From Bremerella cremea (GTDB taxonomy: Bacteria > Planctomycetota > Planctomycetia > Pirellulales > Pirellulaceae), in NCBI RefSeq assembly GCF_003335505.1, contig NZ_QPEX01000010.1, forward strand, positions 930,001 to 994,000: 64,000 nucleotides of DNA, written 5' to 3'. Below the pieces are notes generated by a model. That model was given only the letters and a program-made list of their open reading frames with translations. It did no database searches and had not been told where the DNA came from. The translations under genes were made by a program, and so were the position numbers. Each line of letters starts with the position of its first letter. Positions within the stretch are counted from its first letter, which is position 1. This document shows, one piece after another, positions 36,828-45,553 of this stretch.

Positions 36828-39344
36828 ATGCGATTTTGCCAGCTTACGGCTGTCATTGCGTGGCTATCCCTTGCGACCATCGGCTACGCTCAGTCTCCTG
36901 CGGATCACTCGGAAACATCTCTAATCGCCCAAGAGCAGATTGGGCGTTTTCTGAAGACATATTGTGTCGAGTGCCATGGAATCGAAACCCAGGAATCGGA
37001 TCTGCGTCTCGATCAACTTCAACCTGATTTCGCCCAACCAGGGACGGCTAGTACTTGGATTGAAGTCATGGACAAGATGAACCTGGGCGAAATGCCGCCT
37101 GAGGGATCAACGCTTCCGAGCCCGGAAGAAGTTGCTTCGGTTACCGGCTGGATTGCCACCGAGTTGCGTCAGGCGGAACGGAAAAAGCTGGGTGCTCAGG
37201 GACACGTAATCCTTCGGCGGATGAACCGGGCGGAATATGCCCATACGGTCCGCGATCTTCTCTCGCTCGATTTTCTGCCTGGCGAAAGCCCTGAGAGCCT
37301 TCTCCCCCCGGACGGAACGGCGGAGGGGTTCGACAAGGTCTCGGTGGCCTTGATGCTCGATCCATCCTTGCTCGATAAATATTTCGAAGTTGCCCAGCGC
37401 ATTGCGGACTCGGCCATTGTGGATGGGGCACCTCCATTTCCCACAGAAAAGATGCGTTTGGAAATGGAAGACATTGCCGAGAACCGCGCGATCCGTTACC
37501 TGTGCGCCAGCCCAGGCATTGAATGCCAGGAAAAGGCGATCGTCTTGATGCAAGGTTCCACTCGCTCTTTTGGCGTGATGAAATACCCAGGCCTGCGACA
37601 AGAGATTCCCATCGAAGGCATGTACCGAATTCGCGTACGTGCCTGGGGCGAGCCTGGTGAGGATGGGCAGCCGGTTGTCATGCGAGTGAGGCAAAACCAT
37701 CCTAACGCCGACCAACAACTGTTGCTAGAAACGGAGGTCACGGCCACTCCGCAAATCTACGAAATCGTCGTCCCGCGTGACCCCAAGTGTGGTGAGTATA
37801 ACGTCTCGATCGTGAACGAAGCTGGCTTCCAAATATCGAGCCGTGTGGGCAACGATCTCCGCAATTTGCAGCAGAAAGCCGGCGAAGAAAAGAATTTCGA
37901 GCAGGTCATGCGTCTGCAAGCGCGGCAGCAGATGGAAAACCTAACATGGAGCAAACCGAATCCCGCAGTCGCAGATCGCTCGAAACTGCGTAAATTGATT
38001 GTTGACTGGCTTGAATGCGAAGGGCCTCTCTTCGAGCAATGGCCCCCCAAAAGCCACGAAACACTTCTCTTTGGTGGGGCGCACAAGCCGGAGAACGAAG
38101 AGTATCTCCGCGAGATCTTCACCCGCTTTCTTCCCAAAGCTTTCCGGCGACCGGTAACCGCAGCTGAAGTCGATCGCATCGTGACCTTATGCAACAGCGA
38201 ACTGGCTGCCGGTGCCACTTTTAACGATGCAGTACGGACCGGCTTAGTCGCCGTGCTTTGTTCGCCAAAGTTTCTCTACCTGCTAGAACCCTCGGACGCC
38301 ACCGAGAAACGCCCACTGAACGACTGGGAACTGGCCTCGCGTTTGAGTTACTTTTTATGGTCCAGCATGCCCGATGACGAACTGTTTGCCTTAGCCGAAG
38401 CCGGAAAGCTGCGCGATCCTGCAGTCCTTTCTCAACAAGTCACACGGATGCTCGCCGACGAGAAGATTGAGGGGTTCACCCAAGGGTTCGGTGCCCAGTG
38501 GCTAAAAACCGGTGAGTTCCGCAACTTCATGCCCGATAGCCGACTCTATCGCGATTACAACGACAAGTTGGGAGAAGCCATGGTTGGCGAGGCGTTGGCT
38601 TTTTTTGGCGAAGTGCTCCGTCAAAATGAATCGGCCCTTACATTCATCGATTCCGATTGGACCATGCTTAACGAGAGACTGGCCAAGTTCTACGCGATTG
38701 AAGGGGTCCAAGGAGATCACTTTCGCCGCGTAACACTGCCGGCGGACTCACCTCGTGGAGGTCTTTTAGCTATGGCCGGGGTTGCCCTGCGAGGCTCGGA
38801 CGGGAATCGCACCAAGCCCGTTAATCGTGGTGTTTACTTGCGCGAGGTTCTCTTCAACGATCCCCCCAACCCACCTCCACCGAATGCTGGCGAAGTAGAA
38901 CCCAACATTCAAGGAGAACGCTTGACGGTCCGCGAGCGGTTGATTCAGCATCAACAAATTGCCTCGTGTGCGGCCTGCCATCGCTCGATCGATTGCTATG
39001 GTTTTGCCCTGGAAAATTTCAACGTTATCGGCCAATGGCGAAACCAGCAAGATGGCGAAGACTTTCGCGGGCGCAATTCACCGCCGATCGATGCCTCTGG
39101 CACCCTTCCTAACGGCAAGTCTTTCGCGGACTTTGCCCAGTTCAAATCCCTTTTGCTTGAGCAAGATGAACGTTTTGCCCGTGGGCTCGCCGAGAAAATG
39201 CTCGTCTATGCGTTGGGGCGCCCTCTCGAACCAACTGACCGAGGCTTACTGAATCAGCTCACCCAGCAAATGCAACAACAAAACTACACGCTTAGTTCAC
39301 TCATTCATGGCATCGTTCTCAGCGATACTTTCCAAACCAAGTAG
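36828..39344 (+). CDS. DUF1587/1592/1588/1585 haem-binding protein (second copy)
   Basis: Same architecture as the gene at 32150 but clearly diverged: signal peptide (LTAVIAWLSLATIGYAQ), haem motif CVECHGIETQESDLRLD, DUF1587 (RRMNRAEYAHTVRDLLSLD), DUF1592 (ELASRLSYFLWSSMPDDELF), DUF1588 (CAACHRSIDCYGFALENFN) and DUF1585 (LVYALGRPLEPTDRG). ATG 36786 is an alternative start that adds 14 residues before the signal peptide. The DUF1552 partner begins 28 nt after its stop. Confidence 0.87.
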   Translation: MRFCQLTAVIAWLSLATIGYAQSPADHSETSLIAQEQIGRFLKTYCVECHGIETQESDLRLDQLQPDFAQPGTASTWIEVMDKMNLGEMPPEGSTLPSPEEVASVTGWIATELRQAERKKLGAQGHVILRRMNRAEYAHTVRDLLSLDFLPGESPESLLPPDGTAEGFDKVSVALMLDPSLLDKYFEVAQRIADSAIVDGAPPFPTEKMRLEMEDIAENRAIRYLCASPGIECQEKAIVLMQGSTRSFGVMKYPGLRQEIPIEGMYRIRVRAWGEPGEDGQPVVMRVRQNHPNADQQLLLETEVTATPQIYEIVVPRDPKCGEYNVSIVNEAGFQISSRVGNDLRNLQQKAGEEKNFEQVMRLQARQQMENLTWSKPNPAVADRSKLRKLIVDWLECEGPLFEQWPPKSHETLLFGGAHKPENEEYLREIFTRFLPKAFRRPVTAAEVDRIVTLCNSELAAGATFNDAVRTGLVAVLCSPKFLYLLEPSDATEKRPLNDWELASRLSYFLWSSMPDDELFALAEAGKLRDPAVLSQQVTRMLADEKIEGFTQGFGAQWLKTGEFRNFMPDSRLYRDYNDKLGEAMVGEALAFFGEVLRQNESALTFIDSDWTMLNERLAKFYAIEGVQGDHFRRVTLPADSPRGGLLAMAGVALRGSDGNRTKPVNRGVYLREVLFNDPPNPPPPNAGEVEPNIQGERLTVRERLIQHQQIASCAACHRSIDCYGFALENFNVIGQWRNQQDGEDFRGRNSPPIDASGTLPNGKSFADFAQFKSLLLEQDERFARGLAEKMLVYALGRPLEPTDRGLLNQLTQQMQQQNYTLSSLIHGIVLSDTFQTK

Positions 39345-39372
39345 CAACACTTCGTCCCAGGCAACCCTTCGC

Positions 39373-40698
39373 ATGAACAGCACCGCCAAACCTTGGATTT
39401 CGCGCCGAACTTTCCTTCGTGGTACCGGCGTGGCCATGGCGTTACCCTACCTGGAGGCGATGATGCCACAAAGCGTCTTCGCCGCGCCGGTCCCGGCAGC
39501 GCCAACCCGCATGGGCATGTTTTACTTTGGCACCGGCATGAACATGCGACAGTTCTGGCCGGAACGAAGCGGAGTTGATGCCGCGAGCTCTCGCATTCTT
39601 AAACCGCTAGAGAAGCATCGCGGCAGCTTTACGGCCATCAACGGCACCTATCTCAACGAAGGGGGTGGCCACGATGGCGCTTATCCATTTAGTACCTCGA
39701 TTGCGAAGGGAAAAAAGCAGCAGCGCAGCCCTGATCAAATTGCAGCTGCCGCGATCGGTTCCGAGACACGTTTCGCTTCCTTACAACTCTCGGTCGACCG
39801 AGGCACCAACTACGGCAGCCAGGCTTTGGCGACCATTTCGTGGAACGAACAAGGCGTTCCTTTAGCCGCAGAAAACGATCCGAAAGCAATCTTCGACAAA
39901 CTCTTCCGCCCTGATACCCAAGCCGAGAAGTCGCAAGAGAAGAACGAGTTCCGACGACGGCGTTCCATTTTGGATCTAGTTCGAGACGATGCCCAGCAGT
40001 TGGCCCGCAAGCTCGGTAAGACTGACCGAGACCAGTTAGACCAATACTACAACTCCGTTCGCGAGTTAGAACAATCGTTGGCACGCCGCGTCGAATGGGC
40101 CGACACGCCTAAGCCATCGATCGAAACCGATAGCCTGCACGGCACGTACGACAAGAAGATGGCAGGTCCGGAAGGCAACGGAGATTATCTGTACGATGAC
40201 TATGCCAAGCTGATGTACGACTTGATCGCCCTGGCATTTCAAACCGATTCTACCCGGGTAGTGTCGTATGTCGTTCGCAAGGAACTTGCCGGCGGTGTCT
40301 ATCCAGAATTCAACGTTTCGCAAGGGTATCACTCGCTTTCCCATCACGGCAACGATCCCCAAAGCTTAGAGGAATTGGCCCGCGTCGATACGATTTACAT
40401 GCAGCATTGGGCCTATTTATTGGATCGTTTGAAGTCGATCCGCGAAGGAGATAGCACCTTGCTCGATCGCACGCTGTTAGGGCTCTCTAGCGGCATGGGC
40501 TTCGAGCACAGCAAGAATAATCTCCCTACCGTACTCAGCGGTGGGATGGGGCTAGGTGTCAAACATCATGGCCATTTGCAGCTCGAGCAAGAAGTACCTT
40601 TGGCCTCGCTCTGGCAAACAATGCTTGATCGCGTTGGCGTGCCGGTTGCCGATCACTTCCAAGACAGCCCCGGCACGATTGCCGCCCTGGTGGGATAA
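39373..40698 (+). CDS. DUF1552 Tat-exported protein (second copy)
   Basis: Tat signal SRRTFLRGTGVAMALPYLEAM, followed by RMGMFYFGTGMNMRQFWPE, SPDQIAAAAIGSETRFASLQLSVD and LMYDLIALAFQTDSTRVVSYVV. It is the partner of the second DUF1592 gene. The ATG at 39373 is preferred over 39307, which would overlap that gene and bury the signal. Its stop TAA is followed at once by the ATG of the SUMF1-like gene. Confidence 0.87.
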   Translation: MNSTAKPWISRRTFLRGTGVAMALPYLEAMMPQSVFAAPVPAAPTRMGMFYFGTGMNMRQFWPERSGVDAASSRILKPLEKHRGSFTAINGTYLNEGGGHDGAYPFSTSIAKGKKQQRSPDQIAAAAIGSETRFASLQLSVDRGTNYGSQALATISWNEQGVPLAAENDPKAIFDKLFRPDTQAEKSQEKNEFRRRRSILDLVRDDAQQLARKLGKTDRDQLDQYYNSVRELEQSLARRVEWADTPKPSIETDSLHGTYDKKMAGPEGNGDYLYDDYAKLMYDLIALAFQTDSTRVVSYVVRKELAGGVYPEFNVSQGYHSLSHHGNDPQSLEELARVDTIYMQHWAYLLDRLKSIREGDSTLLDRTLLGLSSGMGFEHSKNNLPTVLSGGMGLGVKHHGHLQLEQEVPLASLWQTMLDRVGVPVADHFQDSPGTIAALVG

Positions 40699-40699
40699 C

Positions 40700-41764
40700 A
40701 TGCGTTTACCAAGATTGATATCGACCACCGTTTTCGCCATGTGCGTTGGGCTTGTTCCAAACTTGACTCACGCCCAAAAGCCCACCTTCTCGGAAAATTC
40801 CGTAGGAATGAAGCTGGTCCGCTTGCCAGCCGGCGAGTTCGAGATGGGCATGTTGGACGAACATCGTTTAAAACTGGAGCACAAGTCGAGCGCTTATCAA
40901 CGCGAGATTCATGATTATGTGGAAGCCCCTGCGTTTCCCGTCAAGCTGACCAAGCCCTTCTCGCTTGGCGCGTCGGAGGTGACCGTCGGGCAATTTCGTA
41001 AATTCGTTGAAGCAACCAGCTACCAGACCGACGCGGACAAAGCTGGCGGAGCATTCGTTTTCACACCGCAAGCAGAAGAACCGCTCGATCGTTTTCAAAG
41101 AGTCGCTGGCACCAATTGGCAGAACCCTGGTTTCGAACAAACCGAGAACCATTCAGTTACCTGCGTTTCCTGGAACGATGCCCAAGCTTATTGCTGTTGG
41201 CTGAGCGAACAAGAAGGAGCGACCTATCGCTTGCCGACCGAAGCCGAGTGGGAATACGCCTGTCGAGCAGGCACACGCAGTTCGTACTGGTGCGGCGAAA
41301 AGCCGGACGATCTTTACCGCGTGGCGAACGTGGCAGACTCGAGCTTATCGGCTGTTTTCCCAGAAGATGTCATCCGACAACGAACGGTCGGTACCGATGA
41401 CAAGTTCGCCGATGGCTATGTCTATACCGCACCGGTTGCCTCTTTTCCTGCCAATGCGTGGGGGCTACACGATATGCACGGCAATGTTTGGGAATGGTGC
41501 AGCGATAAGTACTCGGACCGACACTACCAAGACATGCTTGCCCAGGCCCGGCAGCAAGGTTCTCGCACGCACCCGAAACCAATTGTCGATCCCACCGGCC
41601 CGGAAGACACTCCCAAGCACCGCCACGGCGACTGGCGGACCGTGCGTGGCGGCTCTTGGTATGTGGCTCCTCTGCAATGCCGGAGTTCCGTTCGCGCGTT
41701 CGCGGAAGCCAATGACGCGTTCAGCTACCTAGGCTTCCGTGTCGTCAAAGAAGAAGCCCAGTAA
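40700..41764 (+). CDS. Exported SUMF1/FGE-like protein without the catalytic Cys pair
   Basis: A signal peptide (LISTTVFAMCVGLVPNLTHAQ) is followed by the formylglycine-generating-enzyme-like fold: MKLVRLPAGEFEMG, LGASEVTVGQFRKFVEATSY, VTCVSWNDAQAYCCWLSEQEGATYRLPTEAEWEYACRAG, NAWGLHDMHGNVWEWCSD, and RGGSWYVAPLQCRSSVRAF...LGFRVVKE. True FGE enzymes use two Cys residues near the C-terminus; here only one is present in that region, so a binding or other catalytic role is more likely than sulfatase maturation. The ATG at 40700 comes 1 nt after the DUF1552 stop. Confidence 0.82.
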   Translation: MRLPRLISTTVFAMCVGLVPNLTHAQKPTFSENSVGMKLVRLPAGEFEMGMLDEHRLKLEHKSSAYQREIHDYVEAPAFPVKLTKPFSLGASEVTVGQFRKFVEATSYQTDADKAGGAFVFTPQAEEPLDRFQRVAGTNWQNPGFEQTENHSVTCVSWNDAQAYCCWLSEQEGATYRLPTEAEWEYACRAGTRSSYWCGEKPDDLYRVANVADSSLSAVFPEDVIRQRTVGTDDKFADGYVYTAPVASFPANAWGLHDMHGNVWEWCSDKYSDRHYQDMLAQARQQGSRTHPKPIVDPTGPEDTPKHRHGDWRTVRGGSWYVAPLQCRSSVRAFAEANDAFSYLGFRVVKEEAQ

Positions 41765-41798
41765 GCCATCGGCTGTTTTGCAACCGTTGGTCTTACTG
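41759..41798. terminator. Dyad between convergent SUMF1-like and DUF1080 genes
   Basis: CAGTAAG (41759-41765) and CTTACTG (41792-41798) pair; both arms contain the stop codons of the two convergent genes, each ending Gln-TAA. An inner AGCC-ATC-GGCT hairpin is followed by GTTTTG. It could act as a bidirectional terminator, though the stem is short and part of the symmetry comes from the identical last codons. Confidence 0.3.
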
Positions 41799-42551
41799 CT
41801 TGGCTGCGGCTTCCGCCAAGATCTTCTTTCCTTCTTCAGGGCTGATTTCGCGGATGAAGATATTTCGCCAGCGGATTTCTCCTCCGTGCGTCTGCAGCAT
41901 GATCGGTCCCTTCGCAGGCAGAGGTTTGCTGCGATCCCAGTAGTTTTCCATCACCGCATTGTCCACCGTCACTTGATCGTTCAACCAAACCCAGGTTCGA
42001 TCACCAATTTGGCGAATACGTAACGTGTTCCATTCACCAAACGGACGGTCAGCTAAAACAGCAGGGTCGCGACCAGGGGCGTCCGGAGCATTGTTGAACA
42101 GCCCACCAGAGCCCAGATGAGGGCGGCGTGTGGGACGCATGGGATCGAACTTTTGATTAGAATCCCAAATCTGAACCTGAGGCGTACCTCGCAGATAGAT
42201 CCCGCTATCGGCGGAGGGGACCGTCTTGTATTCGATTCGCATTTCGATGTCACCGAATTCTTCTTCGGTCGTCGCATAGGGGCCATGCCCGTCGTTGATC
42301 AGCTCGCCATTTTCAACGGTCCAATTCTGCGGAAACTCTTCACGCTGCTTCTTCAGGTTCTCTTCTTTCTTCTCTCCTGCGAGCTTGACCGAGGAATGAG
42401 GATTCCAGCCATACCAACCGGTTAAGTCTTTGCCATTAAACAAAGCCCGAAAGCCTTCCGGGGGTTGCGGCTGGTCGGCCTGTAAAAACGTGGGAAAACC
42501 GAGTGCAACAACAACGCCCGCCATCAAGACACGGGGAAACAAACTTCGCAT
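41793..42551 (-). CDS. Exported DUF1080 (3-keto-disaccharide hydrolase-like) protein
   Basis: Signal peptide (VLMAGVVVALGFPTFLQA), then a single DUF1080 domain: GFRALFNGKDLTGWYGW, NWTVENGELINDGHGPYATT, FGDIEMRIEYKTVPSADSGIYLRG, VQIWDSNQ, GEWNTLRIRQIGDRTWVWLND and GPIMLQTHGGEIRWRNIFIREI. The concanavalin-like fold is common in planctomycete exported proteins; some members cleave 3-keto-glycosides. CTGGAG precedes the ATG, next to a hairpin at 42563-42601. Confidence 0.87.
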   Translation of the reverse strand: MRSLFPRVLMAGVVVALGFPTFLQADQPQPPEGFRALFNGKDLTGWYGWNPHSSVKLAGEKKEENLKKQREEFPQNWTVENGELINDGHGPYATTEEEFGDIEMRIEYKTVPSADSGIYLRGTPQVQIWDSNQKFDPMRPTRRPHLGSGGLFNNAPDAPGRDPAVLADRPFGEWNTLRIRQIGDRTWVWLNDQVTVDNAVMENYWDRSKPLPAKGPIMLQTHGGEIRWRNIFIREISPEEGKKILAEAAAKQ

Positions 42552-42964
42552 TCAAAAACTCCAGGTAGGAAAATCATTCGGTGGGTGGCGTTTTCCTGCC
42601 TCGTTTTGAGCAGGACTGAGGCCCTCATTCTAGCAAACCCCAGCAGACAAAATACCTGTTTTACGCATATCCCCTAGCGATCCCCCTTGAAAGAGCCTTG
42701 TCGCTGGCCAACAAAGTCATGTCATTTTGAACACGCATCACAAGGATTATCCGTGAAGTAGCCGTAAATTGCCGGGTGGCTTACCACTGATTGGCAATGG
42801 TGGCGGCTAGGTTACCGTTGGTGTTATCGCGCGTTCGTCCCCCCTTGCCAGCCACTCGGCAGCATGTTCTGTTGAGACACGCCTCTCTGAACAATTTCGC
42901 TCGATGCGTGTCTAGAAAAGCATATTCAAGCACGCCCATTCTCTTTGGATGTTAAGTCAAAAGA
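42552..42964. other. Divergent intergenic region with leader hairpin
   Basis: About 410 nt between the DUF1080 start and the exchanger fusion. AGGTAGGAAAA (42563-42573) and TTTTCCTGCCT (42591-42601) form a long stem (one mismatch) directly 5' of the DUF1080 ribosome site on the minus strand; the stem base touches the CTGGAG. This may influence translation of that gene. No other structure recognised. Confidence 0.4.
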
Positions 42965-45433
42965 ATGATAGCCTTGCTGCTGATCGTAGTGGGTTTAATC
43001 GCCCTCGTTATTGGTGCTGAAATACTGGTTCAAGGCGCATCCAAGCTCGCTGCGTCGATGGGGATTTCATCGCTTATAATCGGGCTAACCGTGGTGGCCT
43101 TTGGTACCAGTGCGCCGGAAATGGCCGTCTCGGTTACCTCCTCACTTACGGGAAGTTCCGACGTTGCCGTTGGCAATGTTACCGGTAGCAACATTTTTAA
43201 CGTGTTGCTTATCCTGGGTTTGTCGGCGCTGATTACCCCTTTGGTCGTCGATCAGAAGCTCGTTCGCTTCGACGTTCCGCTGATTCTAGTTATCTCGATC
43301 ATTGTCTGGCTGTTCGCATACGATCTCAGAATCAGCCAATGGGAAGGGGCTCTCCTGTTTGCAGGGTTGATTGCTTACACAATCCGCTGTGTTCTGGTTG
43401 GTCGCCAAGAATCGATCGAGGTGAAACAAGAATACAACGATGCGTATCTTGCCACCAACGAGGACAAAACGCCCTCTGCGACGCGGGTGAATGTCGTTTG
43501 GCAATTGTCTCTGATTGTCGGCGGGCTCGTTCTATTGGTAATAGGAGCCAATTGCCTGGTCTCGGGCGCGACAACCATCGCGCGCAGTTTGGGTGTGAGC
43601 GAACTGGTGATTGGGCTGACGATCGTCGCTGCGGGGACGTCTTTGCCAGAATTGGCGACATCGGTCGTGGCCGCACTACGTGGACATCGAGACATTGCTG
43701 TGGGCAACGTCGTAGGGAGTAATATTTTTAATCTTCTCGGTGTGCTGGGGCTTTCCGCAGCCGTTCTTCCTGGCGGTATTACCGTGGCAGAACAGGCCTG
43801 GAAGTTTGACATGCCGGTGATGATTGCCGTGGCGGCAGCCTGCTTACCGGTGTTCTTCACCGGCCACCGTATCGCGCGCGGAGAAGGCTTGCTGTTCGTT
43901 GGCTACTATGTCGCGTATCTCGTGGCAATCATCCTTTTCACAACGAAAAGCACGGCGTTACCGGCCTTTGAAGTCTTGATGATCTGCTTCGCGATTCCCA
44001 TCACCGTAGTCACGCTGCTGATAAGTGTGACGCGTTCGTTGGACCTTTGGCGTTGGCAAAAGGCCAGAGAACGCTTTACCAACAGCGGTGACAAACTGCC
44101 CCATGTGGTGGTCATTGGCGGTGGCTTCGGCGGCCTGGCAACCGTGCGGAACTTGGGACGAACCGAATCGCGAGTGACGCTGGTCGACCGTCGCAACTTT
44201 CACCTGTTCCAACCGCTGCTCTATCAAGTCGCCACCGGGAGCCTCTCGCCTGCCAATATCGCGGCCCCGCTGCGTAATTTGTTGCGGCGACACTGGAATG
44301 TTTCGGTCCAACTAGAAGCAGTAACGGATATCGATCTCACGCGCAAGATGGTCTTGCTAAGCGATGGTCACGAGGTGTCGTTCGACTACCTGGTCGTCGC
44401 GGCAGGGGTTCGGCACAGTTATTTCGGCAATAGCCAATGGGAATCGGCCGCTCCTGGCTTGAAGACCATCGAAGACGCTACCGAGATTCGCCGCAAGATA
44501 TTGTCCGCCTTTGAAGCGGCAGAAAACGAAACCGATGAGCATCGACGGCGTCAGTTGCTTACTTTCGTGATCGTCGGCGGGGGGCCAACCGGTGTGGAAC
44601 TGGCTGGCTCTTTGGCCGAAATCGCTCGGCATACGCTGGAATTTGAGTTCCGCAAAATCAATCCTTCGTCGGCTCACATCATTTTGGTAGAAGCCGCCGA
44701 TCGCATTCTTGGCATGTACCCACCCAAGTTATCGGCTGAGGCCCAAGCTTCGCTCGAGCGACTCGGCGTGCGAGTTCGTTGCCAAACGCGTGTCTTAGAC
44801 GTCGAAGAAGGTCTGCTTACGCTGGCCTCATCCGATCAGCAGCAAGAACATCTGCCAGCAACCACCATTTTATGGGCTGCCGGCGTCGAGGCATCTCCTC
44901 TGGCCAAAAGTCTGGGTGAGCAAGCCAATGCCAATATCGATCGCGCCGGCAGAGTTGCCGTAAAATCGGACTTGAGCCTAGAAGGGCATCCGGAAGTTTT
45001 CGTTATCGGCGACATGGCCGCTTGCACCGGAACTGATGGTAAACCACTGCCTGGCATTGCTCCGGTAGCAATGCAGCAAGGAAAATACGTGGCGAAGTTG
45101 ATTCGCGAGGAACTTGCCTTGGCAGAAACCAACAAGCCCCGAAAACGCGAACCGTTTCAATATCACCACCAAGGCAGCTTGGCCACAATTGGCCGATCAG
45201 CCGCTGTCGCAGAGATTGGCGGTTGGAAGCTAAGCGGGTTCCTGGCGTGGACGCTGTGGCTGGTGATTCATATCGCCAACCTGAGTCAATTCGAGAGCCG
45301 GATTCTCGTCTTCATTCAGTGGATCTGGAGCTTTATCACGTTCGGCCGCTCGGCGCGTTTGATTACAGGCGTGCCTCGTGAGACCGAATCGTCTCAATCC
45401 ACCAACGACTCGCCAGAACAAGCCAACGTATAG
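42965..45433 (+). CDS. Fusion of a Na+/Ca2+ exchanger (CaCA) and a type II NADH dehydrogenase
   Basis: One uninterrupted 822-residue frame. Residues 1-330 are a complete cation/Ca2+ exchanger of YrbG type: about ten helices in two inverted repeats, with alpha-1 motifs GTSAPE (47-52) and GSNIFN (74-79) and alpha-2 motifs GTSLPE (224-229) and GSNIFN (251-256). An extra helix (about 333-357) leads into a type II NADH:quinone oxidoreductase from residue 378: FAD-binding GGGFGG (385-390), NADH-binding GGGPTG (538-543), VFVIGDMAA (second FAD motif, about 688-696), and the amphipathic/hydrophobic C-terminus LSGFLAWTLWLVIHIANLSQ (757-776) that anchors NDH-2 to the membrane. Both halves keep their key residues, so both should work. 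The predicted effect would be NADH oxidation next to cation exchange; coupling is inference. Confidence 0.88.
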   Translation: MIALLLIVVGLIALVIGAEILVQGASKLAASMGISSLIIGLTVVAFGTSAPEMAVSVTSSLTGSSDVAVGNVTGSNIFNVLLILGLSALITPLVVDQKLVRFDVPLILVISIIVWLFAYDLRISQWEGALLFAGLIAYTIRCVLVGRQESIEVKQEYNDAYLATNEDKTPSATRVNVVWQLSLIVGGLVLLVIGANCLVSGATTIARSLGVSELVIGLTIVAAGTSLPELATSVVAALRGHRDIAVGNVVGSNIFNLLGVLGLSAAVLPGGITVAEQAWKFDMPVMIAVAAACLPVFFTGHRIARGEGLLFVGYYVAYLVAIILFTTKSTALPAFEVLMICFAIPITVVTLLISVTRSLDLWRWQKARERFTNSGDKLPHVVVIGGGFGGLATVRNLGRTESRVTLVDRRNFHLFQPLLYQVATGSLSPANIAAPLRNLLRRHWNVSVQLEAVTDIDLTRKMVLLSDGHEVSFDYLVVAAGVRHSYFGNSQWESAAPGLKTIEDATEIRRKILSAFEAAENETDEHRRRQLLTFVIVGGGPTGVELAGSLAEIARHTLEFEFRKINPSSAHIILVEAADRILGMYPPKLSAEAQASLERLGVRVRCQTRVLDVEEGLLTLASSDQQQEHLPATTILWAAGVEASPLAKSLGEQANANIDRAGRVAVKSDLSLEGHPEVFVIGDMAACTGTDGKPLPGIAPVAMQQGKYVAKLIREELALAETNKPRKREPFQYHHQGSLATIGRSAAVAEIGGWKLSGFLAWTLWLVIHIANLSQFESRILVFIQWIWSFITFGRSARLITGVPRETESSQSTNDSPEQANV

Positions 45434-45553
45434 GCCTCGTTCCTGCCAGCGAGCGAAAAAAGCCGCTAGACTTTACGTTTCCGCGCAGTCTAGTTACGGT
45501 AAAGTAAACCCTCCAGGCCCCTAGCCTAACTTCTAGCTTCGCGAGCTGTATCG

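Noticed and set aside
37107..37718. 203-codon minus-strand frame
   Set aside because: Antisense to the conserved N-terminal part of the second DUF1592 gene.
40700..41764. Sulfatase-activating formylglycine-generating enzyme
   Set aside because: Only one Cys is left in the C-terminal active-site region, and no Cys-type sulfatase is encoded nearby.
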